Part shown: piece by piece, positions 37,487 to 48,124 of the stretch
Position numbering within the stretch: position 1 is the first letter of the stretch
Layout: each line of letters starts with the position of its first letter
Source: Glutamicibacter sp. JC586
GTDB lineage: Bacteria > Actinomycetota > Actinomycetes > Actinomycetales > Micrococcaceae
DNA length: 64,000 nucleotides
Reading direction: 5' to 3'
NCBI RefSeq assembly: GCF_009805585.1
Contig: NZ_VHIN01000009.1
Span: 1 to 64,000 of the forward strand
Made by a program: the position numbers and the translations under genes
Notes under the pieces: generated by a model
Databases searched by the model: none
Told to the model about the DNA's origin: nothing
Seen by the model: only the letters and a program-made list of their open reading frames with translations

Positions 37487-37737
37487 TCCTTGTCTTACTC
37501 ATCGTGCGTGAACTAGTAGGTCGCCATATCGAACATCCTGCTGTTTCGGACGCTACTGACAGCGTGAAGTCATCTACTAGAGCGATCCGAAACGGACAGT
37601 CCGTTGGCCGCGAAAACCCACATTAGCAATAAATCAATTCCGTGACGTTAGATTTTCGGGCGTTCACGTATTTGTTTAAATTAAGTACACCTTGCGTTAA
37701 CCTTCAATACGGTGACTCTTCACTAGGCGATGAATAA

Positions 37738-38919
<1,182 letters not shown>

Positions 38920-38941
38920 GACGAAGCAAAGAAATTGATGT

Positions 38942-38972
38942 GCCGTGCCCGTTGCTGAGCAACGGGCACGGC
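38942..38972 (+). terminator. Terminator of glf
   Basis: A perfect GC-rich hairpin (GCCGTGCCCGTTGC, loop TGA, GCAACGGGCACGGC) begins 23 bases after the glf stop and is followed by CCATCTTTCACTATTTC, a moderately T-rich tract. Confidence 0.88.
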
Positions 38973-39214
38973 CCATCTTTCACTATTTCTACCGACGAGA
39001 ACCGCTACAGCGCTCAAGTTGGAGGAAACAGCACACTATTCGTTGGTAACTGGACATTCTTGCGTAGCTACGCGCACTGAACTGACAACGACATAGAGGA
39101 CAAAACAGTCGTGATACTCACTGGAAAGTGTGCAACCACCACCGTCATCGATGTAACGCGGGTGTCTTTCATTGTGCCGTTGTTCTTAGTTAGATCGCCG
39201 GCCCCAGCTTCAGG

Positions 39215-40219
39215 CTAACGAGCTCTCACGCCAGCTGCATGCAGGGGCGCCATTGGTTTCCAAGCTTTATCCACTTCAATTTTCCGACCGTCGCGTAAAC
39301 CCCTGAAGAGATTGGACGTACCACGGACAGTTCTTTCCACCAGTACGAGGCGAAGAATTTCCTTCGCGAATGTAAGGGCTGTTCCGAGGCCAAAGTGAAC
39401 GGGATGAAGTAGCCCATGGGCGCGATAGTACTGTTTCAAAATCGCTCGGTTGCGCATGATGTAGTACCGATAGCCATTGCTTGAAGCGTTAAAGTGGCGG
39501 ATCCCCAGATCCAACTGCTGAATATCGCGAGTGCGTTTGAGGACAAACTCGTTGACGATGACCGCGGTGGTGATTCGCGAAGCCAGCCAGCCGTACAATT
39601 GGTCATCCCAATAAATGAAGAAACGCGGGTCCGGCAACCCGATATGGCGAACAACGTCGCGATGAATGAACATTCCTTCGAAACATCCCGAGTTCATCTC
39701 ACGATATCCAGTGATATCAAAGTCGCTTGGAGCAAACGGAATCGGAATCGCCAGCCTGTCAGAGATCCGGTACTGCCAGTAGAACTCGCTGCCATCGTAG
39801 TCGTACCGACGTCCTTGAATGACTTTGAACCGCGAAGCCCACTTACCAAGCCGACCCAGAGCATCCGGGATGACTTCAACGTCATCATCCATCATCCAAA
39901 TCCATGAGACACCTAGCTCATAGGCCTTCTTCACACCGTGGTGGAACCCACCTGATCCTCCGGTATTGGTAGGAAGCTTTTCATAGATCACCTCGGGCGC
40001 TAACACTTCGCGGTACTTGGCGACTACTTCATGGGTGTCATCGGCGGAGTCGTTGTCAACGATAACCACGTGTCCGGGCGCTGGAACCATCGTGTTAATG
40101 CTCGCAAGAAGACCATCAAGCAGATGCGATCGGTTGTAGGTAACAATCACGATCGCTGTGTCGGAAGCGGAAAAATCCTTCGCTTCTTGCACCATGTGGT
40201 CTTTGGATTCAGAATTCAT
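39215..40219 (-). CDS. GT2 galactofuranosyltransferase, GlfT1-like
   Basis: A 334-residue GT-A enzyme. IVIVTYNRSHLLDGLLASI near residue 22, VDNDSADDTHEV, LPTNTGGSGGFHHGVKKA and the metal-binding MMDDDVEV near residue 113 are diagnostic. WDDQLYGWLASR in the C-terminal half is typical of GlfT1 and related enzymes. GlfT1 starts galactan chains by adding the first galactofuranoses to a lipid-linked primer; its closeness to glf and the GlfT2-like gene supports a parallel role. A rhamnosyltransferase activity cannot be excluded. GGA lies six bases before the ATG. Confidence 0.8.
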   Translation of the reverse strand: MNSESKDHMVQEAKDFSASDTAIVIVTYNRSHLLDGLLASINTMVPAPGHVVIVDNDSADDTHEVVAKYREVLAPEVIYEKLPTNTGGSGGFHHGVKKAYELGVSWIWMMDDDVEVIPDALGRLGKWASRFKVIQGRRYDYDGSEFYWQYRISDRLAIPIPFAPSDFDITGYREMNSGCFEGMFIHRDVVRHIGLPDPRFFIYWDDQLYGWLASRITTAVIVNEFVLKRTRDIQQLDLGIRHFNASSNGYRYYIMRNRAILKQYYRAHGLLHPVHFGLGTALTFAKEILRLVLVERTVRGTSNLFRGLRDGRKIEVDKAWKPMAPLHAAGVRAR

Positions 40220-40594
40220 ATCAAATCCACATTATCGTACCAATAAGTTGTCAGCCATTCATGGTTTCAATTTTGGAAAATGATAACCTAAATTCTATCG
40301 TTTATTTACCGTTTGTTCACCCGCGACAAACCGAATATTCACTTCGCCAATTTCATCGATGGGCTAGCCCATCAATGTCGCCCGACGGGCCGGACCTTCG
40401 GGGCGCTAATGATGCTCTGAGTCACCTGCAAGAAGAACAGGCACGCACCCAGCCTCGCTGGCTTCACATTGAACCGAGCAATTGCCGCCCCATTGAGTAG
40501 TCGCAGAGGCAACCTACCCTCTACTTTTACTTGTATTGGCGCACACTATCGTTTTCTACTGTCGTCAAGTCTTTCCCAATGGGATGATCATTTG
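40220..40594. other. Divergent promoter region between the GlfT1-like and GT4 genes
   Basis: This 375-base stretch separates two divergently transcribed glycosyltransferase genes. The left part is AT-rich (about 40230-40310), as expected for promoters. The frame of the GT4 gene is open back to 40469, but that extension (residues from MNRAIAAP onward) looks non-coding. No operator or terminator is evident. Confidence 0.45.
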
Positions 40595-41782
40595 ATGGGG
40601 AATATGACGAGCAATCGCACAGTCGTGGTGGCGCATTCAGGCTCTGAACTGTACGGATCAGACCGAATGCTCCTTGAAGACGTCAAAGGACTTCTACGCG
40701 GAGGGTGGGCTGTGACGGTCGCTCTTCCAAGCGATGGACCGCTCGTCGAGGCTCTCAAGGATGCCGGAGCAAAGGTCACCTTATGCACAACGCCGGTGCT
40801 GAGAAAATCCATTTTTACGCCTAGAGGGGCTTTAGGCTTCGCCAAAGACTGTCTGGGAGGCGCACGTCAGACCCACTCACTTCTCAGAGACGTCAAACCG
40901 TCGGCCGTCTTGGTGAATACCATTACCATCCCCCTGTGGGTTACCCTCGCATCGGTTACCGGGCACAAAGTCGCGTTGCACGTACACGAGTCTGAACGAC
41001 AGGCGCCGGCCCCAATGCGGTTAGCACTATCTCTGCCTGGGACCTTGGCACGTCGGATCATCACTAATAGCCGTTGGACCACTGAATCGTACTGTGAGTA
41101 CATCCCTTGGGCAAAGAAGAAAAGCAAAATCATCTTTAACGGTGTCGGTGGGCCTGCCAATCCTACGCCACCACGCCCGGAGCTATCCGGTCCAGTGAAG
41201 CTGCTTTATGTAGGGCGCCTATCTGAGCGCAAGGGTCTAATGGTTCTCCTCAACGCGGTTGAAATTTTGCAGCGTCGTGACATCAATCTAGAACTCTCGT
41301 TAGTCGGGTCGATATTCGCTGGATACGAAGCATTCGAAAGAGAACTCAATGAACGCATCGGTTCTCTCCCCCGCCCTGATCAAGTAAAACGCCATGGCTT
41401 CCAGCCAGAAGTCTGGTCTTACTATGCGGAAGCTGATATTTCCATCGTCCCTTCGCTAGCTGAGGAGTCCTTCGGCAATACGGCCGTTGAAGGAGTGCTG
41501 GCGAACTGTCCGGTTATCGTCTCAAGCATCGGCGGTCTCAAAGAGGCGGTCACGCCATATGCCAGCGCCATTTCAGTGACCCCTGGAGAGCCAGAAGAAC
41601 TAGCAGAGGCAATCGAAATCATCATCAATGAGTGGCCTGCCTACAGTTCGGCAGCCATTAGGTCAGCCACTCAGGCTCACCGACTACACGACCCTGAAAA
41701 ATTTGGAGAGAAAATCGATTCGGTCCTCAAGACAATGGTCGACCGACCAGCCGCGTCAATCAGTCACTCGACTGCGCCCTAG
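40595..41782 (+). CDS. GT4 glycosyltransferase
   Basis: A GT-B retaining glycosyltransferase of about 395 residues. The N-terminus reads VVVAHSGSELYGSDRMLLED, the linker has LYVGRLSERKGLMVLLNAV near residue 205, and the donor site is VPSLAEESFGNTAVEGVLAN near residue 290 (EX7E). ATG at 40595 is chosen because conservation begins just after it; GGGATGA lies upstream, and ATG at 40604 is an alternative. It is convergent with the phosphodiesterase remnant gene. Donor and acceptor sugars are unknown. Confidence 0.82.
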   Translation: MGNMTSNRTVVVAHSGSELYGSDRMLLEDVKGLLRGGWAVTVALPSDGPLVEALKDAGAKVTLCTTPVLRKSIFTPRGALGFAKDCLGGARQTHSLLRDVKPSAVLVNTITIPLWVTLASVTGHKVALHVHESERQAPAPMRLALSLPGTLARRIITNSRWTTESYCEYIPWAKKKSKIIFNGVGGPANPTPPRPELSGPVKLLYVGRLSERKGLMVLLNAVEILQRRDINLELSLVGSIFAGYEAFERELNERIGSLPRPDQVKRHGFQPEVWSYYAEADISIVPSLAEESFGNTAVEGVLANCPVIVSSIGGLKEAVTPYASAISVTPGEPEELAEAIEIIINEWPAYSSAAIRSATQAHRLHDPEKFGEKIDSVLKTMVDRPAASISHSTAP

Positions 41783-41787
41783 AGCGA

Positions 41788-42192
41788 CTACGCCCGCTCT
41801 ACACGGATACGCTTAAAGTCCACCGCATAGCTCGCGGGAATGAGGGTCAATAGATTCATGTACCCAACGTGAAGTTCTTCAGGAATCAGAGTAACCATGA
41901 TTGATTGATCCAGTCTGATTCTCAGTTCACTCGAAGTCGAGGTAAGTTCCACCTCGCTCCACTCGCCAGCGGCCGGTGGAATCCATTGTGACCGAGATAG
42001 TTGCTGAGGACTCGTTCCGTCTGCACGCCAGAGGGATATCTCGCCATTCGTTTCGAACTGCAAATGGTACCCATCGCTTTGTGAGCTCTCGAAAGCGCGA
42101 TACGGACCATCAGTATGCAATCCAATGGCTACCCCGCCACCTGATTCTGCAGTCCACGCGTTGGCCAACGAAATGCAAATGTCACTCTCCAT
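41788..42192 (-). CDS. C-terminal lectin-like domain, probably split from the phosphodiesterase gene
   Basis: A 134-residue beta-rich frame resembling the C-terminal jelly-roll/concanavalin-like domain of secreted enzymes (SLANAWTAESGGGVAIG, WSEVELTSTSSELRIRLD). It lacks a signal peptide and overlaps the end of the exported phosphodiesterase by 11 bases in the +1 frame. The phosphodiesterase tail reads ARAMAGDGE and stops, and this frame continues with SDICISLANAW, so the two read as one domain across a frame change at a GGAGAG repeat. Either the gene is frameshifted, or it makes a second cytoplasmic product by coupled translation, which seems less likely. Confidence 0.5.
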   Translation of the reverse strand: MESDICISLANAWTAESGGGVAIGLHTDGPYRAFESSQSDGYHLQFETNGEISLWRADGTSPQQLSRSQWIPPAAGEWSEVELTSTSSELRIRLDQSIMVTLIPEELHVGYMNLLTLIPASYAVDFKRIRVERA

Positions 42193-43222
42193 CCCCTGCC
42201 ATTGCTCGCGCCATCGATCCTACGACATAGCTGGCTTTGTGCTGATCCGAAAGTCTGAGGATACCTTCGGCGGGGATAAATTCTGGCTGAGAACGCCATG
42301 TCAGGACATCAGGCAAGTCACCATCGGTCCTGCACCCCGATTCAAACTCATCAGTGACCATGTCCAAAGAATCGATAGCACTCGTGACGTAGGGATAATT
42401 TGAACACATCATGACCTGGACGCCTTGTTCCAGCAGCGTGTCGCGCTGACTTCTGGTGTGCACCTTCCAGCAAATGACGGGCAAGCCAGTAGACACCGCA
42501 CGGCTGATGGTCTTAGGGTCCGCAGAGTCGTATATGCCAATGGCATCAAAAGCAGTTGCCAACGGCTCAATGTCCGCGAATACCTCCGGAGCGAAATACC
42601 CCCATGTTTTGAAACCAGCTTGAGACGCCACGGTGTGGGTCGAGGCCATTGCTGGTTGCTTCCACACAATTGGATCATCGGGGGCAGATGAGCCTTCTAA
42701 CAGTTCGATTAGATCCGTGGCATGCTTACCACTCTTGTCTTCAATAAATAAGACAGCCTTCCCGCCCACAACGCTTAGGGCTTCGGTCAGTGATGGGATC
42801 AGTTCTAAAGGTGTGCTCGGACCAAGCCAAGCTCGTGCGTCATTACGTACCTTTTGCAGTTGCTCCCAGCTGATATCGCTGATCTCCTGGGAGACTCCGC
42901 AAGGCCGTTGAAGGTTCGAGTCGTGATGACAAACGAAGTATCCGTCGCGAGTTCGATGTACATAGATTTCGATTGCACGTGCGCCGTGAGCGATGGCTTG
43001 CCGATAGGCATGCAGCGTGTGTTCTGTCCAGTTATCCCCTGAACCTCTATGTGCAATGTAGAAGTGATCGCTTGCTAGTAGTTCCCCGGCGCTCATGGGC
43101 ATGGGACGGAGTTCTTCCAGCTGCATCTGATCAGAGCAGTTCACCATAATCAGAGACGCTCCAGCCATCGCTAGAAATGTCCGCCGGCTCAATCGCGCCG
43201 CATGCGGATCCACAGTCTTCAC
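42182..43222 (-). CDS. Exported glycerophosphodiester phosphodiesterase
   Basis: A 346-residue GDPD/GlpQ-family enzyme. A Tat-type signal (SRRTFLAMAGASLIMVNC) sends it out of the cell, possibly lipid-anchored at the cysteine, although Asn at -1 is unusual. The catalytic TIM-barrel begins with YIAHRGSGDNWTEHT, then GARAIEIYVHRTRDGYFVCHHD with the catalytic His/Glu/Asp positions. The second acidic position is EIYVHRT, close to the family's EXD(V). GTG at 43222 is the start because AAAGGAG lies five bases upstream. GlpQ-type enzymes cut glycerophosphodiesters and glycerol-phosphate teichoic acids, so it may trim or recycle the surface polymer. Confidence 0.82.
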   Translation of the reverse strand: MKTVDPHAARLSRRTFLAMAGASLIMVNCSDQMQLEELRPMPMSAGELLASDHFYIAHRGSGDNWTEHTLHAYRQAIAHGARAIEIYVHRTRDGYFVCHHDSNLQRPCGVSQEISDISWEQLQKVRNDARAWLGPSTPLELIPSLTEALSVVGGKAVLFIEDKSGKHATDLIELLEGSSAPDDPIVWKQPAMASTHTVASQAGFKTWGYFAPEVFADIEPLATAFDAIGIYDSADPKTISRAVSTGLPVICWKVHTRSQRDTLLEQGVQVMMCSNYPYVTSAIDSLDMVTDEFESGCRTDGDLPDVLTWRSQPEFIPAEGILRLSDQHKASYVVGSMARAMAGDGE

Positions 43223-43240
43223 TGCTGCTCCTTTAAATTC

Positions 43241-43272
43241 ATGCCCGCCATACATAAGGGCATGGCGGGCAT
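43241..43272 (-). terminator. Hairpin between the 1176-residue protein gene and the phosphodiesterase gene
   Basis: Perfect arms (ATGCCCGCCAT and ATGGCGGGCAT) with a ten-base loop lie between the two genes and just before the phosphodiesterase ribosome-binding site. The following minus-strand sequence (GAATTTAAAGG) is a poor T-tract, so partial termination or mRNA processing is as likely as full termination. Confidence 0.55.
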
Positions 43273-43287
43273 GAAATCGCTCGGTCG

Positions 43288-46200
43288 TTACTGACCGATA
43301 ACGGATAGGTTATCGAACTCAGCGGTGACTGGAGCATTGGCGGTTGAACCTGAGAGGTACAGCCTCAAACCAACTCCCCCTGCCACTTGTAGTTCAGATG
43401 CAGCGTCGCTGGCATTGACTTGCCATTCCTCCGGCTCTACCGAGGCAGCGTCCCACACCTTGGCGGATAGTTGGGTGGGATTCGTTCCGGTGACAGAGAA
43501 CTTGAGTTTGACTTCACTTCCGGCTTGATAACCAAAGCCCGCCAAGTTTTTCGTCACCAGCACTGTTTCTGATCCGGCTATGGCACGAACTAGTTGAATC
43601 CGTACATCTCCTGTAGCCAGAAACTGGCTCTTCAGGTAGTACTGATTTGCACTATTCAAGTACCTCGGCGAGAACGAAACATATGTGCCACCACCTGTCG
43701 GCTTCTTATCCAGTCGGGTAGCAACCGTAGCAACGGTGCTCGTGGAATCGGTGGAAGGCAAATAGATACCTGGCCCCGAACCGGCGTTTGGTCCTATGAG
43801 CTGTCCTGCTCCCCCAGCGACGTTGGCCGTTGCTGAACTACTCGTCCTGGTCCAAGTACCTCCCACGTCTGCGGCCCCCCAGTTGCCAGTCACGGTTCGG
43901 TCAAATGCATCCGCTGCGACTGGACCCTGCGGGATCGATACAGTGACCGAGTGGGCCTTAGTATCGGTGAGTCCAGCCGGGTCGCTGACTTCCACGGTGA
44001 TGGTGTACTCGCCGGGTTCGGTGTACGTGAATTCTTGGTCGTTGGTGCCGTCGATCCAATCGCTGCCGTTCCCAAACGACCACCGGTAAGTAAGTTCATC
44101 CCCATCGGGATCTGAACTCTTTTCGGCATCAACGGTGACCTTGAGACCTTGAATATTTGAAATATCAAAATCTGCCGTCGGAGCCTGATTCGGTGCCGGT
44201 GGAGGCGGGATTACCACGGACTTGGACGTTGAGTCCGTAGCCCCGGCTGAATCAGTCACGGTCAGCTTGATCAGATAGGTTCCTGGGTCAGCAAAGGTGT
44301 GGTTCGCGGTAGCCTCGGTTGATGTTTGACCATCACCAAAATCCCACGCATAACTAGCGATGGAACCATCAGGATCCGACGACCCGGATGCATCGACGGT
44401 GACCTTTAAACCATCTACCTCGTGACTGAATGCAGCCGTAGGGCTAACATTGGCTGGTTTGCCTGTTCCTGATTGATAGTGATTCAAGACCTTTTCAGCA
44501 CTGAGTTGAGTGTCATAAATGGCGACCTCGTCAAGGAGCCCTGCGAAACCGCTGCTTGGAGCTGAGCTCCAGCCGCTGACGCTATCCTTGCCCAGCCTCC
44601 AGAAACCATCGAGCTCCAGCGCAGACGTTGTGCTGGATCGTGAGGAGACTTGCTCACCATCAACATAGAGCCTCATACCTCCAGCGCCCAAGCTAGAAAC
44701 TACGTGGTGCCACTTGTTGTCTGTGTAAGTGGACGAAGAGGTAATGACCCTTTTGGTACCGCGTTCGGTCACACCAAAGGACAGCCGTCCCGAGGAGTTA
44801 AGGTACGTTACCCGGTCGTGGTCAGTCGAGTTGACGCCAAGTCCGTTGCCATAGCCAATCAACCGTCCACGCTGCGTCGAGCTGGCTTTGAACCACAGCT
44901 CCGTCGAGAACTCTTGTGGCCGTTTCCAACGGACAGCATCTGCAGCAGTACCGTTGCCTAGATTCAGGCTCTTCCCGTTGCCACCCGTAATTGCATTGGT
45001 GGTACTGATACTCGAGTTTCCAGAAAGCACTAGGTCTTCGCTTCCGACGGCATCAACGACCGTCCCTGAATCTACTGATCCAATTGGCCAATAGGTTTTT
45101 GGCCGGTCTGCTTTAATGACCTTTTCGTAGGCAGTGTCAGCAACAGTAGCATCCGCGACTTGAATGCTTTCCGTAGTGCTACGCGCATCTCGATTCGTCG
45201 GGTCCACCACGATGATTCGGTAGGTGTGAGTGCTTCCTGGCTCCACATCCTTGTCAACATAGGACATGCCCTTGCGCGCCCAAAAAGTTGAGTCAGCTGT
45301 CGCCGTGTGGATTGGGTCATTGATCGCTCCGTCACGGATGACTTTGTAAGTCAGCGTCCTATTATCCATGTCGGAAGCCGTCTGCCAACGAATCCTTACT
45401 TCACCCGCGGTTGTCGACGTGAGAGTTGGGACAAAATCAGTTCCGGTAGGTGACGGTCCGCGCAAATTCGGCGCGTTGTTTTTGGTGGCGAAGCGCACCA
45501 GACCTTGCTGGTCCTTGAAATTGACTCGTTGGAATTCACCACCATAGACAATGTAGTCATTGTTGCCAGTGACGTTCCAAGGACCCTGACCTTGGCCAGT
45601 GTAAGTACCAGCACTGATGGACGGGAACCACGTCTGTAGCTGCGGATGTGGCAGTCCCTCGTAGTTTGTGTAGCCATGAATTTCGCGACTAATCCTTCCA
45701 GCGATTGCCTTGCTGAAGGAGATCGCGCGGTTGTAGGCCCAATCAGGTTCTTGAGCGAATCCTTCAACGTTTCCGCAATAGTGTGGATGGCCGGCGACGT
45801 AGATGTTGTCTCCCGCAGAATGCACCGAATAGGTGTCACCGTGACAGTCCTCCACCCAACGCGTTTCGAGATCCTCCCACTTGATGGCCACTACCCCTTC
45901 CAGGGTGCTCTCGCGCCCGTAGGTGTAGCCACTGGCGTAGAACGTGTCGGAATCTGAAGCGATGGAGGTGATTGATCCGGTGCTTCCTCCATTGCGAATG
46001 TAGGACGCTGCTGGATAGGCATATTTTTGACTCGTTGTGGTGTCAACTATCGCCAAACCATTGGCATTCTCAGCAGTTGAATTCACCTGCTGGAATTTTC
46101 CGCCCATGGCCAATTTGGTACCGTCCGGAGACAGCGCTAGCGAGTCAACTTGTCCGCCGCCAACCACTGGGCGGAATGCAAGCAGTGCCCCATCATTGGC

Positions 46201-46818
46201 ACGCAGCGCTGCGACTTCTTCCCTCCACGCAGTACCTAACCTGAAGAATGAACCGCCTAAATAGACTGTGCTATTGGTGGCGACAATGGCTCGTACCGAG
46301 TTGGAAGGCTGCGGGTCGAAATTCGCGATCCTTTCTCCTGTACTCGGGTCAAGAGCCACCATTCTGGTCGCCGCTTCTCCGTCGAGTGTCGTGAAGTCTC
46401 CCCCGACATAAAGCCGGCTGCCATCTGGGGACGCCGCGAGCGACAATACTTGCGCGTTGAAAGCCGGAGCGAAGCCAGTGATCAAATCCCCAGTGCGGAT
46501 GTCGTAGGCCAAGAGATTTTGGCGTTCGACGGTTTCGGTACCGGCAGCTGCACCGGCAGGGCGGGCAGTGTTGAAGCTACCACCGGCATAAACCGTGTTA
46601 CCGATCACTACTTGTTTCCATACCACACCGTCTATTTGAACTGTCGGCAAGGCATCTGCAGTGACCGTCGGCGAGGTCAACGGATCGGTTGGAACGCTAG
46701 GCGATGAGTCGGCGCTCGCTGCCGGAGTTCCCATGACAGTTGCGGCAACAGCCAGAGCGAATACCGAAAGGATCGACAGGCTTCGGTGGCGAAGTCCTCG
46801 GACTGGGGTCCTGGTCAT
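43288..46818 (-). CDS. Secreted beta-propeller/LamG/PKD surface protein
   Basis: A 1176-residue exported protein. A signal peptide covers residues 1-36 (cleavage near ASADS). Residues about 45-470 form repeated beta-propeller blades (SPDGSRLYVGGDFTTLDG-like units). A fibronectin-III-like segment follows (about 475-565). A LamG/concanavalin-like domain lies at about 600-780. Two PKD domains (WDFGDG and WSFGNG motifs) fill about 790-975. The last 190 residues, from AADAFDRTVTGNWG, form a module shared with two other secreted proteins here. Its start overlaps the upstream lipoprotein stop by four bases. It is paralogous to the larger protein at 55.8-61.2 kb. Adhesion or polymer binding is plausible; no catalytic site is seen. 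Confidence 0.85.
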   Translation of the reverse strand: MTRTPVRGLRHRSLSILSVFALAVAATVMGTPAASADSSPSVPTDPLTSPTVTADALPTVQIDGVVWKQVVIGNTVYAGGSFNTARPAGAAAGTETVERQNLLAYDIRTGDLITGFAPAFNAQVLSLAASPDGSRLYVGGDFTTLDGEAATRMVALDPSTGERIANFDPQPSNSVRAIVATNSTVYLGGSFFRLGTAWREEVAALRANDGALLAFRPVVGGGQVDSLALSPDGTKLAMGGKFQQVNSTAENANGLAIVDTTTSQKYAYPAASYIRNGGSTGSITSIASDSDTFYASGYTYGRESTLEGVVAIKWEDLETRWVEDCHGDTYSVHSAGDNIYVAGHPHYCGNVEGFAQEPDWAYNRAISFSKAIAGRISREIHGYTNYEGLPHPQLQTWFPSISAGTYTGQGQGPWNVTGNNDYIVYGGEFQRVNFKDQQGLVRFATKNNAPNLRGPSPTGTDFVPTLTSTTAGEVRIRWQTASDMDNRTLTYKVIRDGAINDPIHTATADSTFWARKGMSYVDKDVEPGSTHTYRIIVVDPTNRDARSTTESIQVADATVADTAYEKVIKADRPKTYWPIGSVDSGTVVDAVGSEDLVLSGNSSISTTNAITGGNGKSLNLGNGTAADAVRWKRPQEFSTELWFKASSTQRGRLIGYGNGLGVNSTDHDRVTYLNSSGRLSFGVTERGTKRVITSSSTYTDNKWHHVVSSLGAGGMRLYVDGEQVSSRSSTTSALELDGFWRLGKDSVSGWSSAPSSGFAGLLDEVAIYDTQLSAEKVLNHYQSGTGKPANVSPTAAFSHEVDGLKVTVDASGSSDPDGSIASYAWDFGDGQTSTEATANHTFADPGTYLIKLTVTDSAGATDSTSKSVVIPPPPAPNQAPTADFDISNIQGLKVTVDAEKSSDPDGDELTYRWSFGNGSDWIDGTNDQEFTYTEPGEYTITVEVSDPAGLTDTKAHSVTVSIPQGPVAADAFDRTVTGNWGAADVGGTWTRTSSSATANVAGGAGQLIGPNAGSGPGIYLPSTDSTSTVATVATRLDKKPTGGGTYVSFSPRYLNSANQYYLKSQFLATGDVRIQLVRAIAGSETVLVTKNLAGFGYQAGSEVKLKFSVTGTNPTQLSAKVWDAASVEPEEWQVNASDAASELQVAGGVGLRLYLSGSTANAPVTAEFDNLSVIGQ

Positions 46819-47561
46819 CGCGACACCTCACCTTTGAGTTGCTGAATTTCTTCGGTTGCCCCAGTCTCAAATTCCACGAGTACTTTCTTGTTGTTCTTTT
46901 TCGGCGCAGCGAAGAGGTAAGTTGCCGTGATGCTGTCTCCAGCCTTGATTTCCAGAGGCAGTGGGGCACTACGATCATCGGTCAACAATGACGCAGGCTC
47001 CTTTTGTTTTCCGTAGAAAAGACGCAGCTGAGCCACGCTCAGATCCAACTCACTATCCGATTTGTTGTTTAGTCGAATTTCGACCAGTGTGGCCGGCCCG
47101 GCGATTTCTCCGATTCCTTGTGCTTCAGAAGTGGTGCTCTTGATCTGTGAGATGCGCATTTGGGTTTGTGGACCGGCATCTACGGCTTGGTCAAGATTGA
47201 CTTCATCAGCGATGGCGGGATCATCATCGCCGGCTTGAGCATCTGCTGCGACGGATCGCCCATTTTTCGTTTTCTTCCATGCAGTCTTCTTCCGAAGCGT
47301 GGACTCCGACGACTTTGATGCCTGTTCTGCGGGCTTTACTTGGCCGTCACTGTTCGCACTGGCTGAGCTCTCAGCCTCCTGCGCGACTGCTGATTCGGCG
47401 GGATCAGAAAGCGGCTGATCTTCCGGAGCAATGTTGCTCTGGACCACTGGAACGATGGCTTCGGCCTGCGTAGTTTGTGTTCCTGGATTTCCTGTGCAGG
47501 AAACCATAGCCAGTCCAACAAAGACCGTCAGTAGTGTCTTTGTCGCTTGCGACCGATTCAT
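46815..47561 (-). CDS. Predicted lipoprotein with DUF4352-like domain
   Basis: A 248-residue exported protein. The frame is open from 47678, but the ATG at 47561 starts a lipoprotein-type signal (TKTLLTVFVGLAMVSCTG) with AGG nine bases upstream. Residues about 30-110 are Gln/Glu/Ser-rich and look disordered. The C-terminal part (about 125-248) has an Ig-like pattern with LNNKSDSELDLSVAQLRLFY and a charged end. Its stop overlaps the start of the large propeller protein by four bases (ATGA), so the two are probably produced together. A similar C-terminal domain occurs in the gene ending at 62548. Function unknown. Confidence 0.72.
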   Translation of the reverse strand: MNRSQATKTLLTVFVGLAMVSCTGNPGTQTTQAEAIVPVVQSNIAPEDQPLSDPAESAVAQEAESSASANSDGQVKPAEQASKSSESTLRKKTAWKKTKNGRSVAADAQAGDDDPAIADEVNLDQAVDAGPQTQMRISQIKSTTSEAQGIGEIAGPATLVEIRLNNKSDSELDLSVAQLRLFYGKQKEPASLLTDDRSAPLPLEIKAGDSITATYLFAAPKKNNKKVLVEFETGATEEIQQLKGEVSR

Positions 47562-47580
47562 TTTGTGCCTGGATTCTCGA

Positions 47581-48021
47581 TTAGGCCTGGCGGGCCTGGT
47601 CCGAAGGTGCTGATAATTGCGCGAGAGCAATCCTGAGCTTGGTGCTAGAGGTGTGCATTGTGTAAGGGAAGTATTCAACCTTGACCCCGACAGTTTTGAA
47701 TTGCTTCTCCAGCTCTATCCCCTTAGGGGTGTTCTTCCAATCATCACCTTTGAAGAACACATCAAATCCAACTTCTTGCCACGTTTTCAGTCGGCTTGAG
47801 TGATACTCCAGAACCGCTTGGTCAACGAAGTTGATGGAAGAGACTATTTCGAGCCTCTCATCTTCCGAAATTATTGGGCGTCGCCCTTTGGTTTCTAAGA
47901 GTCTGTCGTCACTGACGACACCTGCAATCAGGTGATCGCACCTGCTTTTAGCTTGTCTCAGAATGTTCAGGTGCCCGACGTGAAAAAGGTCAAAGGCGCC
48001 CGCAGCGTACCCGATGATCAT
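47581..48021 (-). CDS. Cytidylyltransferase, TagD/glycerol-3-phosphate type
   Basis: A 146-residue nucleotidyltransferase. The HXGH motif is in AAGAFDLFHVGHLNIL at residues 6-21, and LLETKGRRPIISEDER and FFKGDDWKNTPKG follow. Enzymes of this form join CTP to glycerol 3-phosphate or a related polyol phosphate. The ATG at 48021 is preferred over that at 48033 because GGGGA lies six bases before it and conservation begins there. The final TEGISTT-type motif is modified (HTSSTKLR), so the substrate may not be glycerol phosphate. It lies between a glycosyltransferase and the lipoprotein gene and could feed the CDP-alcohol phosphotransferase encoded at 55 kb. Confidence 0.82.
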   Translation of the reverse strand: MIIGYAAGAFDLFHVGHLNILRQAKSRCDHLIAGVVSDDRLLETKGRRPIISEDERLEIVSSINFVDQAVLEYHSSRLKTWQEVGFDVFFKGDDWKNTPKGIELEKQFKTVGVKVEYFPYTMHTSSTKLRIALAQLSAPSDQARQA

Positions 48022-48124
48022 GTTGTTCCCCATGTGTTTTGAGAATCGCTAGCGATTCGTTTGCGAGTGAAATCCGGCCATCCCCATAGCCGAACGGTGG
48101 TGGTGTATACAGGCTTCCTACTAG

